Positions 7,235 to 14,856 of a DNA stretch of 33,899 bases are shown piece by piece; within the stretch, counting starts at the first letter, position 1; each line of letters opens with the position of its first letter. Origin of the DNA: VFZS01 sp964353255 (GTDB lineage Bacteria > Acidobacteriota > Terriglobia > Bryobacterales > Bryobacteraceae); NCBI GenBank assembly GCA_964353255.1, contig CAYGVJ010000054.1:1-33899 (forward strand), in the 5' to 3' direction. The notes under the pieces were generated by a model. That model had not been told where the DNA came from, did not search any database, and saw only the letters and a program-made list of their open reading frames with translations. The position numbers and the translations under genes are program-made.

Positions 7235-7503
7235 GGCTTTCTCGCGGGGCGGCGCTTCAAACACTTCACCGCTTCCGAGGCGGAGCGGAAAGTCTTGCGT
7301 GGCTCGGACTCCGCCATCTCCCAAAGCCGCCGGGCCTGGCGGTCCGACACCTGGGGCGCCAGTTCCAGATCGGAGTCGTCCACCGGACGCAGGCAGGCCA
7401 CGGGGCGCGAATCCTTGATAATCACCACGTCCTCGCCGCTTCGGGCCAGATCGATCAACCGGCCCAGGCTGCGGCGGGCCTCCGACACAGATTGAGTGAT
7501 CAT
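7231..7503 (-). CDS. Phd/YefM-type antitoxin
   Basis: The product is 90 residues. The N-terminus ITQSVSEARRSLGRLIDLARSGEDVVIIKDSRPVACLRPV is the standard Phd/YefM fold, with the helix that holds the DNA-binding dimer, the GEDVVI strand and the P-VA-L turn. The C-terminal portion (DRQARRLWEMAESEPRKTFRSASEAVKCLKRRPARKP) is basic and probably the disordered segment that wraps the toxin. An AT-rich stretch upstream of the ATG (7504-7522, containing TTTAAA) is likely the promoter and autoregulatory region. Its stop overlaps the toxin's TTG start. Confidence 0.85.
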   Translation of the reverse strand: MITQSVSEARRSLGRLIDLARSGEDVVIIKDSRPVACLRPVDDSDLELAPQVSDRQARRLWEMAESEPRKTFRSASEAVKCLKRRPARKP

Positions 7504-7590
7504 AAGATTACTTTAAACATACCGAATTCATCTCACCCGACACAAGGGGGCCGCGTGCTATGTCCCTGCATGTTGAGGACGGGCTGGCCT

Positions 7591-7721
7591 GGAAGCTGTG
7601 AAAAAATCGGGCCACAGCTCGAGGAGACAGGCAAAACTGCCTGTCCCACGCTGCAATCAGAGCACTTAGCCAACTGTGGGACAGGCGGTTTCGCCTGTCC
7701 GCGGATTTTTTCACAGCTTCC
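7591..7721. repeat. MITE-like composite palindromic element with 18-bp terminal inverted repeats and two REP hairpins
   Basis: GGAAGCTGTGAAAAAATC (7591-7608) and its exact reverse complement (7704-7721) bound a 131-bp element. Inside are two head-to-head hairpins, GACAGGCA/TGCCTGTC (7626-7645) and GACAGGCG/CGCCTGTC (7680-7699). The second hairpin is identical to the one repeated near 30153, 30246 and 30314, so a dispersed family is present. The element fills the space between the glmU stop and the antitoxin promoter and may also end glmU transcription. No transposase gene is in the window. Confidence 0.8.
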
Positions 7722-7736
7722 TGTCCCTCAGTTGCG

Positions 7737-9125
7737 CTATGACTTCTTCTCCCGGCGCTTTTTGGCCCAGCCTTCTTTGGTGACCTGACGGGCGCGGCCC
7801 AGGGCTAGGGCGTCGGGGGGGACGGCATCCGTGATAGTCGAGCCGGCGGCGATGTAGCTGCCCGCGCCGATCTCCACCGGCGCCACCAGCGTGGCGTTGC
7901 TGCCCACGAAAGCGCCATCGGCGATGCCGGTCCGGTGCTTCCGCTCTCCGTCGTAGTTGCAGGTGATGGTCCCGGCGCCGATGTTGACGTCCGCGCCGAT
8001 CTCGGCGTCGCCCAGGTAGGCCAGGTGCATGGATTTCGAGCGGGCGCCCAGCCGGGTCTTCTTCAACTCGACGAAGTTGCCGACCTGCGCGCCGGCCTCC
8101 AGATGAGCGCCCATCCGCAGGCGGGCGTAGGGTCCGACGCGCGCGCCGCGCTCGAGGCGCGAGCCCTGGATGATGGTGTAGGGGCCGACCTCGACGCCGG
8201 CGGCGAGCTGGGAATCCCGGAGGATGGCTCCCGCCCCGATGCGGCAGTCCTCGCCCACGCTGGTGCGGCCCAGAAGCTGCGCGAAGGGCTCGATCACAGT
8301 GTCGCCGCCGACGCTGACGCCGGCATCCACGGTCACCGTCTCCGGTTTCTCGACGGTGACGCCTTCCAGCATCAGCTCCCGGACCTTGCGCTCTCGGAAG
8401 AGGCGGTCCACCGCGGCCAGCTCGACCCGCGTGTTGATCCCCAGCACTTGGCTGGACTCGGTCAAGTGGAATGCCTGGACCAGGTGCCCGGCCGAGCGGA
8501 GGATCTCGACGATGTCGGTGAGGTAGTACTCGCGGGCCGGGTTCTCGGGCCGGATCTTCTCCAGGTGCTCCCACAGCAGCTCGCCCCGGAAGCAGTAGAT
8601 GCCGGAGTTGATCTCCCGGAGGGCCAGTTGCTCGGGGGTGGCGACCTTCTGCTCGACTATGGCGCGGACGAAGCCGTGCTCGTCGCGCAGCACTCTTCCG
8701 TATCCGGTCGGGTCCTCGAGGGAAGTGGTGATGACGGTGGCGGCGGCACTGGCCTCCGCCTGGCGGGCGATGAGTTCACGAAGCGTGGCCGCTTCGAGCA
8801 ACGGGCAGTCACCGTATAGGACCAACAGCAGGCCCGGGCGGCCAGCCAGCCGTTCCCGGCAGACCATCACCGCGTGCCCGGTTCCCCGTTGCTCGGCCTG
8901 GAGGATGGACCCTACGCCGCGGTCCTGGACGGCGGCCTGAACCTGTTCGGCTTGGCAGCCCACCGCCACGAAGACGTCTTCCGGGGGCGCCACCTCCAGG
9001 GCGGTCTTCACCACGTGCTCGATCAGCGGCAGGCCGCCGACCCGGTGGAGGACCTTGGCCTTGCGGGATTTCATCCGCGTGCCCAGGCCGGCGGCGAGAA
9101 TCAGGATGGTCACTGGGGTCTGCAT
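7737..9125 (-). CDS. glmU: Bifunctional UDP-N-acetylglucosamine pyrophosphorylase / glucosamine-1-phosphate N-acetyltransferase
   Basis: GlmU acetylates glucosamine-1-phosphate and then uridylylates it, giving UDP-GlcNAc for peptidoglycan and outer-membrane glycans in the cytoplasm. The 462-residue product starts at the ATG at 9125 (the open frame upstream is non-coding shadow of the next gene). It has the uridylyltransferase signature LILAAGLGTRMKSRKAKVLH at residues 7-26, YGDCPLL, and a C-terminal left-handed beta-helix with many hexapeptide repeats. The acetyltransferase active-site region includes NFVELKKT, the HLAYLGDAEIG turn and NIGAGTITCNYDG. Length matches the family. It is two bases downstream of the YvcK-like gene, so both are in one operon, a linkage that fits a shared role in cell-envelope precursor supply. 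Confidence 0.96.
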   Translation of the reverse strand: MQTPVTILILAAGLGTRMKSRKAKVLHRVGGLPLIEHVVKTALEVAPPEDVFVAVGCQAEQVQAAVQDRGVGSILQAEQRGTGHAVMVCRERLAGRPGLLLVLYGDCPLLEAATLRELIARQAEASAAATVITTSLEDPTGYGRVLRDEHGFVRAIVEQKVATPEQLALREINSGIYCFRGELLWEHLEKIRPENPAREYYLTDIVEILRSAGHLVQAFHLTESSQVLGINTRVELAAVDRLFRERKVRELMLEGVTVEKPETVTVDAGVSVGGDTVIEPFAQLLGRTSVGEDCRIGAGAILRDSQLAAGVEVGPYTIIQGSRLERGARVGPYARLRMGAHLEAGAQVGNFVELKKTRLGARSKSMHLAYLGDAEIGADVNIGAGTITCNYDGERKHRTGIADGAFVGSNATLVAPVEIGAGSYIAAGSTITDAVPPDALALGRARQVTKEGWAKKRREKKS

Positions 9126-9127
9126 GT

Positions 9128-10249
9128 TCAGGCGGTGGCGGTCAGGCTGCGTTCGCTGCGGCGCTGCCGGCTGTGCCGGGCCAGCTCGAGCACCACGGCG
9201 GCCATGGCGGCCGGGTCGTGGCGCACCCGGTCGGATTCCTGCAACAAGTCCCGGGCGATGACGGAGAGGCCCATTCGCGAGAGCCGGTCGAGGTCGTTCT
9301 CGACCGGACGGGCTTTCTGGCGCGCGTATCGCCGGAGCAGCGGCTCGCTGACCGGGCGGGTGTTCACCACGGCGTAATCGAGCAGCTTCGAGCGGGCATG
9401 CTTGTGGACAGCGGCCACGTGATCGGCGGCGCTGAAGCGTACGGTTTCGCCGGGCTGCCACATCAGGTTGACGAAATAGGCCTTCACTGCCGGGGACTCC
9501 CGGATGGCCCGCGCGATTCCCTCGACCAGCAGGTTGGGCACCACGCTGGTGAACAGCGAGCCCGGCCCCAGCGTGATCAGGTCGGCGCGGGCGATGGCTT
9601 CCAAGGTTTCCGGCAGGGGGCGGCAGCGCCTGGGTTTGAGCGCGATGCTCAGGATGCGCGACCGGCTCCGGCTGATTCTGGTTTCACCCAGCGCCGTGCT
9701 GCCGTCCTCCAGGCGCGCCTCCAGCGCCACGTTGGCCGTGGTAGAGGGGTAGATTCTTCCCACGATCGCCAGCACTTCGGAGGAGAGCTTGACCGCGCGG
9801 GGGAAGTCCCCGGTGATGTGGCTGAGCGCGGTGAGAAACAGGTTGCCGAAGCTGTGGCCTTTCAAGCCCCGGCCCCGCGCGAAGCGGTAACGGAACAGCC
9901 GGGACAGCAGGGCCTCATCCTCCGACAGGGCCAGCATGCAGTTCCGGATATCGCCTGGGGGCAGGACGGCGAAGTCGCGGCGCAGCCGGCCGGAGCTGCC
10001 CCCGTCGTCGGTCACCGTTACGACGGCCGTGATGTCCACCGGCGCGCGTTGTTCCCATCCCGCCGCCTGCTCCAGGCGCGCCGCCGGGTGGGCGTAAGGT
10101 TTCAGGCCGTGCAACAGCGTGGAGAGTCCCGTGCCTCCGCCGATGGCCACAATGCGATACGGCTCTTCAGGCCAAAAGCGCGGCCCTCTGGTTTCCAGCC
10201 CGGTCATTAGCCCTGTCCAAGGAAGAAGAGGCTTCCCAGCCGGCTTCAT
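9128..10249 (-). CDS. YvcK/CofD-like protein (gluconeogenesis factor family)
   Basis: YvcK-family proteins bind UDP-sugars and are needed for cell-shape and envelope homeostasis on gluconeogenic carbon; the fold is that of CofD phospholactate transferase. The product is up to 373 residues, with IVAIGGGTGLSTLLHGLKPY near residues 34-53, VTVTDDGGSSGRLRRDF, LPPGDIRNCMLAL, KGHSFGNLFLTAL, and ADLITLGPGSLFTSVVPNLLV, all hallmarks of the family. ATG 10249 is given, but ATG 10207 is equally possible because the first 30 residues are not conserved. An insertion (about residues 55-68) follows the first motif. It is directly upstream of glmU. UDP-GlcNAc is both the product of GlmU and a ligand of known YvcK proteins, so the pairing makes sense. 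Confidence 0.88.
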   Translation of the reverse strand: MKPAGKPLLPWTGLMTGLETRGPRFWPEEPYRIVAIGGGTGLSTLLHGLKPYAHPAARLEQAAGWEQRAPVDITAVVTVTDDGGSSGRLRRDFAVLPPGDIRNCMLALSEDEALLSRLFRYRFARGRGLKGHSFGNLFLTALSHITGDFPRAVKLSSEVLAIVGRIYPSTTANVALEARLEDGSTALGETRISRSRSRILSIALKPRRCRPLPETLEAIARADLITLGPGSLFTSVVPNLLVEGIARAIRESPAVKAYFVNLMWQPGETVRFSAADHVAAVHKHARSKLLDYAVVNTRPVSEPLLRRYARQKARPVENDLDRLSRMGLSVIARDLLQESDRVRHDPAAMAAVVLELARHSRQRRSERSLTATA

Positions 10250-10279
10250 CGGCAGATCGGAGCCTCTACTCCAGAAGCC

Positions 10280-10849
10280 TCAGTTCGCGCGTCTCTTTTC
10301 CGGATACAGCAGCTCCTGCAAGGGCGGTCGCTGGCCGATCTCGGCGAAATCGGGGTCGTTGCGCGCCACGATGCGGTTGCGCGGTTGCAGCTCGATGGCC
10401 CGCCTCATGTGCGCGCAGGCCCCCTCCAAGTCTCCGCCCCACCCGCGACACAGCGCCAATACATAGTATAGATGATCGTTGTCCGGGGCTTGGGCCAGGG
10501 CCTCCCGCAGATGCTGCTCGGCGGCCTCGATGCGGCGTTGGTTCATGAGGGCCACGGCGTAGTTGTAGTGCTCCTCGGCGGTCCTGGGGGCCTGGGCTGG
10601 TCCCGTGATGCGCCGGTCGCACATGCGGGAGTGTAGTGAGGCGGTGTGGCTTATCTCCCGGCTCGGTCCCCGCGCGGCCTTCTGGAACAGCTCCCTGGCG
10701 GCGGCGAACTGGCCGCTGCGGAACCGCGCGATGGCCGTCTCGAAAGCGCTCACCTGTTCGGCGCCCTCCAGCGCTCCGGCCGGCGCGGCGTCCTCCGGGA
10801 TTGCAATGGCGCCGTCGGCAGCCTCAGGCCGCCGGTTCGTCTTCCTCAT
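10280..10849 (-). CDS. Tetratricopeptide-repeat protein
   Basis: The 189-residue product starts at ATG 10849; the open frame continues upstream but there overlaps the zinc-ribbon gene in another frame. Two or three TPR units are visible: AFETAIARFRSGQFAAARELFQKAA, then AEEHYNYAVALMNQRRIEAAEQHLREALAQAPDN and HLYYVLALCRGWGGDLEGACAHMRRAIELQP, which carry the small-Gly/Ala-aromatic pattern. It ends with a short RNRIVARNDPDFAEIGQRPPLQELL tail. TPR proteins mediate protein contacts; the partner is unknown. It starts within the upstream zinc-ribbon gene (26-bp overlap) and precedes the YvcK-like gene by about 30 bp, so the four genes probably form one transcript. Confidence 0.82.
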   Translation of the reverse strand: MRKTNRRPEAADGAIAIPEDAAPAGALEGAEQVSAFETAIARFRSGQFAAARELFQKAARGPSREISHTASLHSRMCDRRITGPAQAPRTAEEHYNYAVALMNQRRIEAAEQHLREALAQAPDNDHLYYVLALCRGWGGDLEGACAHMRRAIELQPRNRIVARNDPDFAEIGQRPPLQELLYPEKRRAN

Positions 10850-10973
10850 AGACCGGGAGGATCTCCAAGTCCTCGGCTTCGAAGATCTGGCCGCAGTCCA
10901 GGCACTCGACGTAATCCACGCCGTCGCGCCTGGCAATGACCTCGGTGCGAGAATGCCGGCAAGCCGGTTCCAT
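10824..10973 (-). CDS. Small zinc-ribbon-like protein (49 aa)
   Basis: Reading the minus strand from ATG 10973 gives 49 residues ending at TGA 10824. The pattern is a CRH motif at residues 5-7, then VDYVECLDCGQIFEAEDLEILPVYEEDEPAA. Cys5, His7, Cys24 and Cys27 are well placed to bind one zinc, as in a small zinc ribbon, and the tail is strongly acidic. I recall the ECLDCGQxFEAEDLE block in short acidobacterial proteins, always hypothetical. It is the first gene of the TPR/yvcK-like/glmU operon and its 3' end overlaps the TPR gene start. Cytoplasmic; role unknown, perhaps protein or nucleic-acid binding. Confidence 0.68.
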   Translation of the reverse strand: MEPACRHSRTEVIARRDGVDYVECLDCGQIFEAEDLEILPVYEEDEPAA

Positions 10974-11037
10974 ATAACGGGAGATTATTCCCTATTCTAT
11001 TCGCGCCGCCGAGCTTGTCAAGGCCCGCCCAGGCGCC

Positions 11038-11817
11038 CTACAGGTGGATGGCGCCTTCCAGGTACCTCACGGCCCGTCCCGCAATCAGGACGCGCTCGCC
11101 GCGGTGTTCGCAGAGCAACTCGCCCCCACGGGCCGAAACCTGCCGGGCGTGCAGCCGGGTCTTGCCCAGGCGCTGCGCCCAGTAGGGCGTAAGCGTGCAA
11201 TGGGCCGAGCCGGTGACGGGATCTTCGGGGACTCCCGACGCCGGCGCAAAGAAGCGGGAAACGAAATCCACGTCGCTGCCCGGAGCGGTGACGATCACCG
11301 CGAAGTGACCTACCTGGCGCAGCGCGCCCATGTCCGGGGCCAGGGCGCGGACCTGCTGCTCGGATTCGTACACCGCCAGGTAGTCACGCGCCTCCCAAAG
11401 CTCGGCCGGCGCCGCCCCGAGCGCCTGCGCCAGCTCCGGCGAGGTTGCGCAAGGCCGGGGCATCCGCGCCGGGAAATCCATGACCAGCAAATCCCCCTGG
11501 CGGCGCACCTCGAGGGCGCCGCTGCGCGTCGAGAAGCGCACCGCCTCGCGCGCCGGCTCCAGGTAAGTGAAGATCACGAAAGCCGAGGCCAGCGTGGCGT
11601 GCCCGCACAGGTCCACTTCCACCTCGGGGGTGAACCAGCGCAGCTCGTAGAGGTCCCCGCGCCGGACGAAGAACGCGGTCTCCGACAGGTTGTTCTCCGC
11701 GGCGATGGCCTGCATCTGGTCGGCGGGCAGCCACTCGTCCAGCGGGCAGACCGCCGCCGGGTTGCCGGCGAACAGCCGGTCAGTGAAGGCATCGATCTGG
11801 TAGAGAGGTATCGGCAC
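11038..11817 (-). CDS. PhzF-family epimerase/isomerase
   Basis: Members of this family have the diaminopimelate-epimerase fold and catalyse isomerisations; the best known acts in phenazine biosynthesis, but most are of unknown substrate. The 259-residue product has the N-terminal QIDAFTDRLFAGNPAAVC, the catalytic glutamate Glu46 in NNLSETAFFV, the VDLCGHATLASAFVIF motif and the second-half GVPEDPVTGSAHCTLTPYW motif, so both lobes and the active site are complete. Start ATG 11817 is supported by homology-like alignment at MPIPLYQIDAF. No phenazine genes are nearby. An inverted-repeat element (11841-11938) ends 23 bp upstream of the start, between any promoter and the gene. Confidence 0.92.
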   Translation of the reverse strand: MPIPLYQIDAFTDRLFAGNPAAVCPLDEWLPADQMQAIAAENNLSETAFFVRRGDLYELRWFTPEVEVDLCGHATLASAFVIFTYLEPAREAVRFSTRSGALEVRRQGDLLVMDFPARMPRPCATSPELAQALGAAPAELWEARDYLAVYESEQQVRALAPDMGALRQVGHFAVIVTAPGSDVDFVSRFFAPASGVPEDPVTGSAHCTLTPYWAQRLGKTRLHARQVSARGGELLCEHRGERVLIAGRAVRYLEGAIHL

Positions 11818-11840
11818 GATGCTCTGATTCTAACCGACGC

Positions 11841-11938
11841 CGAAAGCCGGGACAGTACACCATTTTTCGCGAAGGGTAACGGTTCTGGTGGGGAGAGGAT
11901 GGCTTGCGCGAAAAACAGTGTACTGTCCCGGCTTTCCG
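11841..11938. repeat. MITE-like element with long imperfect terminal inverted repeats
   Basis: GAAAGCCGGGACAGTACAC (11842-11860) is the exact reverse complement of 11918-11936. The match continues imperfectly inward through a TTTTTCGCG segment (right arm from about 11905), leaving a unique centre of about 30 bp. The 98-bp structure lies just upstream of the PhzF-family gene and next to the stop of the hypothetical gene at 11945. The right end shows a short CGGCTTTCC duplication. No transposase gene is present; REP-associated tyrosine transposases are known to mobilise elements of this type, but that link is inference. Confidence 0.75.
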
Positions 11939-11944
11939 GCTTTC

Positions 11945-12211
11945 CTACTGCACCCGCAGCCGGGTGCTCTCGTTGCAGACGAGCTGGTCGAAGATCGCCA
12001 GCACCTGCTTGCGGTAACGGTACAGGCGTCGCAGGGAGTCGCGGAAGGCGCCGTCGAAGAGCGGCGACCTCAGCCACTGCCGGGCCAGGGAGGCGGGAAC
12101 GTCGATATCCCGCCGCAGCACCTCGACGGAATGGCCGCGCAGAAACAGCCCATAGAACAGCGCCGCTTCCCGCTGGGGAGCGTCGGCTTCGCATTGATAC
12201 CCGGCCGCCAT
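11945..12211 (-). CDS. Small helical protein of unknown function
   Basis: The 88-residue product is predicted to be helical by eye, with Leu/Arg-rich segments: EAALFYGLFLRGHSVEVLRRDIDVPASLARQWL, which looks like a helix-turn-helix, then FRDSLRRLYRYRKQVLAIFDQLV. It may therefore bind DNA, but I recognise no family. The codon pattern is coding-like and the frame is not explained by a neighbour. The start could also be further upstream. The stop lies only a few bases from the inverted-repeat element that precedes the PhzF-family gene, so its last residues may have been altered by insertion of that element. Confidence 0.55.
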   Translation of the reverse strand: MAAGYQCEADAPQREAALFYGLFLRGHSVEVLRRDIDVPASLARQWLRSPLFDGAFRDSLRRLYRYRKQVLAIFDQLVCNESTRLRVQ

Positions 12212-12312
12212 CCGTCGAACCTGTATCCCGGAGGATTCCAGAAAACGTCAGTATAAACGCCTTGCCAGGGCGCAATCAAGCCCTGAAAAAACCTGCCCGC
12301 GGGGATGGCGCT

Positions 12313-14790
12313 CTAAGGCTGCGGCAAGGTCAAAATGCGTTCCAGGACGACCTGCCGGTCTGGCGAGGCCGCCTCGGCCAGCGGCTTCAACGCACCCTTA
12401 CGACCGATCAGCGCCCAGGAATGCTGATAGCCCAGCGCGCGGATGGACTGGCTGCCGAACCAGGAGGCAATGGCCGTTCGGGTGTCGTCGCTGAGCCGGT
12501 AAGTGGCCTCGTCGGCCACCGCCATGAGCACGAGGGTTCCCTGGGGCAGGCGCGCCAGGTACTCGCCGAGCGCGGCGGAGGCTTGCTGGTCCCCCCAGGT
12601 GTCAAAGCTGCGAACCGCGGAGAACGCACCGCTCACCGGGTTCACGCTCATCACGCTCAACCCGCGCCCCGGCCCCCCGCCAGTGGTGGAAAACAGGGTG
12701 CGCCGGTTCCAGTCAAATCGCGCCAGGGAGCCCGCGAGGAATCCCCCGGAGACTACCCTCACCGGGATGTCGCCCTGGTCGGGCAGCACCGTCAGCCTCA
12801 GGGTCAGTTGCCCGGAAGCGCCGCCGCTGTACCCGGCGAGGATGAGGGCGCTGTCGGCAAGCGTCGGCGTGCGGGGTGCGGCCCGCACCGTCAGGGGCAC
12901 CGTCTGTCCGGGGAAAGCCACCGGGATCTCAAAGGCAATGCCCTCGGGCGCCCGCACCGCCTGAAAGAGCACGGCGCCGCAAAAGGCGTTGATGCCCTCC
13001 ACTTCGACCGTCACCGTGCCCGGCTCCCCGCCCGCCTGGATCGCCACCTCCGCCGCACTGGGGCGTAAGGCGATGCCCGGGCGGTCCTCGGCGCCAGCCA
13101 CGCTGAGCGGATAGAGGTTGCTGGCGATGCCGCCCGCCAGCAGCCGCAGGCCGCTGCCGCCAGTCCGTTCCATGCCCGGCGGCACCTGGAGGTTCACCTG
13201 GTGGACGCCCAGCGCGCCCTCCAGCGGGCCGGAATACGACACCCGCACCCGCCGCCCGGCCAGGTCTGCCTGAACCGGATCGGCGCCCGCCGCCCCCGTT
13301 CCCAGACCGGTGGCGTAGACCTCCAGCCAGTCCCCGGGCCTGGCGCCGTTCTGCTGGCTGGCGACGCAGTTCGAGCCCGCCCACACCACGCCTCGTGGAA
13401 AGATCCCTGGAGCATAGCGCTGAAGCAGAACCGGCAAGGCATTCCCGGCTGCCCCGGCACGGTACGCCACGGCTTTGATTTCGCCCGGCGCCAGAGTGGG
13501 CGGAACCTGTGCGCTCAGCTCCGCCGGAGCCGACATGCCCAGCCGCGCTGGTGTCCCTCCCAGGCACAGGCACGTCGGCCCCAAGTGCAACGGCCAACTC
13601 CGGTCCGCCGTGACCGTGGTGGCCAACCGCTCCCCGGACACCCGCACCAGGGCGCCGGGCGCGGCCAACTCCGCTCCCGAGGCGGCATTCTCGAGCTTGA
13701 CCAGGCGAGGCGCGTCCGCCGCTGGCGCGGAGGGCGCGCCGCCCCAGAGCCTGGCCAGCGCCCCGAAGACCGCTCGCGCGCTCAGGCTGTCCAGCCCCGG
13801 CTGCTCGGTGGCCGTGACCCGGAAGATCCCCATCCATCCATCGTTCCGGAGGCCGTCCGGGGACTCCGGCTGGCGGACGCCCGCCGCCGAATGGCAACTG
13901 GGATCCGGGCCCTCGCGCCACCACTCGTCCAGGAAGCCGGCGTAGACGCCGCCCAGAAGCCAGCCCGCCGAGGCGATCTCCCGCGCCAGTTGGCCGGCCA
14001 CCTCGGCCTGGGTCTGTTCGTCTTCCTGTCGCGTGCGCTCGTCGAAGGCGTCCACCCCGAATTCGGAAATCAGCACCGGCTTGGCGGCTTGGCGCCGCGC
14101 CTCTTCCAGGCGGCCTCCGAAGCTGCGTCCGGGGTTCGCGTTCCAACACCAGAAGGACAGCCCGGCGGGGTTCCTCACCAGTTCGGCGGCGTCGCTCACC
14201 GTGGTGGTGATCAGCGGGGGATCCTCGGGTTCCAGCTCGCGCACGACCTCGGCCGCCTCGGCCAGCAGGGCGAAGAACTCCTCGGCGGAGCCCGCGAACG
14301 CCTGACTGTAATTGCGCGTGATTTCGTTGCCGAAGACGTAGCCGATCAACCGCTTCTGGCCACGAAATCTCCGGGCATAGCTGCGAAACGCCTCCAGTAT
14401 TGCCGGCTGGCGGGCGGCGATCGTCTGAGCCGGGTCGTAGAACGGCTCCAGCGGAAAGCCGGCCAGCCAGTAAAGCCCAGTGGATTCGAGCAGCGATAGA
14501 AACATGCTGTCGTCGCCGGGCAACAGGGAGCGAGTTCTGACGGTGTTGGCCCCGAGCGCCGCTATCAGGGGGAGGTCGCGGGCCCAGCGGCAGGGTGCGG
14601 CGGCCATGGTGGGGCCCGCGCGCTCGCCGATGGCGGCGTTCGAGTAAACCACGCCGCGGACGCAGAAGGGTTCCTGGCCTATGCGCAGTGAACTTCCCTG
14701 AAGTCGCACCCGCGCGGCATCGCCGGCGGCGCCACAGGCGGCCGCCAGCAGGCACAGCACACCTGCTCTGTGGATCCTCCCCGGCTGCAT
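12313..14790 (-). CDS. Secreted glycoside-hydrolase-like protein with TIGR03437 and ILEI/PANDER-like domains
   Basis: The 825-residue product starts with a signal peptide (MQPGRIHRAGVLCLLAAACGAAGDA). Residues about 30-345 resemble a TIM-barrel glycosidase/transglycosylase of the GH2/GH72 type. FGNE (153-156) is the likely acid/base site and ISEFG (241-245) is the likely nucleophile at Glu243. Residues about 370-590 carry the Solibacter-type TIGR03437 module (GARPGDWLEVYATGLGTG is diagnostic). From about 673 to the end is a domain resembling ILEI/PANDER (FAM3/TMEM2): LSVMSVNPVSGAFSAVRSFDTW, LPQGTLVLMAVADEATYRLSDDT and SIRALGYQHSWALIGRKG. It is probably an outer-surface or secreted glycan-active enzyme. 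Domain calls are by motif recognition; the substrate is unknown. Its start overlaps the upstream region of the divergent metalloprotease gene. Confidence 0.8.
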   Translation of the reverse strand: MQPGRIHRAGVLCLLAAACGAAGDAARVRLQGSSLRIGQEPFCVRGVVYSNAAIGERAGPTMAAAPCRWARDLPLIAALGANTVRTRSLLPGDDSMFLSLLESTGLYWLAGFPLEPFYDPAQTIAARQPAILEAFRSYARRFRGQKRLIGYVFGNEITRNYSQAFAGSAEEFFALLAEAAEVVRELEPEDPPLITTTVSDAAELVRNPAGLSFWCWNANPGRSFGGRLEEARRQAAKPVLISEFGVDAFDERTRQEDEQTQAEVAGQLAREIASAGWLLGGVYAGFLDEWWREGPDPSCHSAAGVRQPESPDGLRNDGWMGIFRVTATEQPGLDSLSARAVFGALARLWGGAPSAPAADAPRLVKLENAASGAELAAPGALVRVSGERLATTVTADRSWPLHLGPTCLCLGGTPARLGMSAPAELSAQVPPTLAPGEIKAVAYRAGAAGNALPVLLQRYAPGIFPRGVVWAGSNCVASQQNGARPGDWLEVYATGLGTGAAGADPVQADLAGRRVRVSYSGPLEGALGVHQVNLQVPPGMERTGGSGLRLLAGGIASNLYPLSVAGAEDRPGIALRPSAAEVAIQAGGEPGTVTVEVEGINAFCGAVLFQAVRAPEGIAFEIPVAFPGQTVPLTVRAAPRTPTLADSALILAGYSGGASGQLTLRLTVLPDQGDIPVRVVSGGFLAGSLARFDWNRRTLFSTTGGGPGRGLSVMSVNPVSGAFSAVRSFDTWGDQQASAALGEYLARLPQGTLVLMAVADEATYRLSDDTRTAIASWFGSQSIRALGYQHSWALIGRKGALKPLAEAASPDRQVVLERILTLPQP

Positions 14791-14856
14791 AGAAGCTTCT
14801 CAGTGACTAGGTGCTTTCCCGGTCGAAATCGTCTCCCCGGATTCGATAAGCGCAGC

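Noticed and set aside
7704..7721. Simple rho-independent terminator of glmU
   Set aside because: The arm is one end of an 18-bp terminal inverted repeat pair 95 bases apart, so a mobile element is the better description, although it may also terminate transcription.
11841..11938. Complete insertion sequence
   Set aside because: Only 98 bp long with no room for a transposase gene; MITE-like at most.
11044..13068. Very long plus-strand open frame opposite the PhzF-family, small hypothetical and glycosidase-like genes
   Set aside because: It is antisense to genes with clear motifs, crosses the inverted-repeat element, and its translation is rich in Arg, Gly and Gln without domains; a GC-rich shadow.
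12929..14755. 600-residue minus-strand frame inside the glycosidase-like gene
   Set aside because: Translation is Gly/Arg/Pro low complexity with no motif, while the overlapping frame has a signal peptide and recognisable domains.
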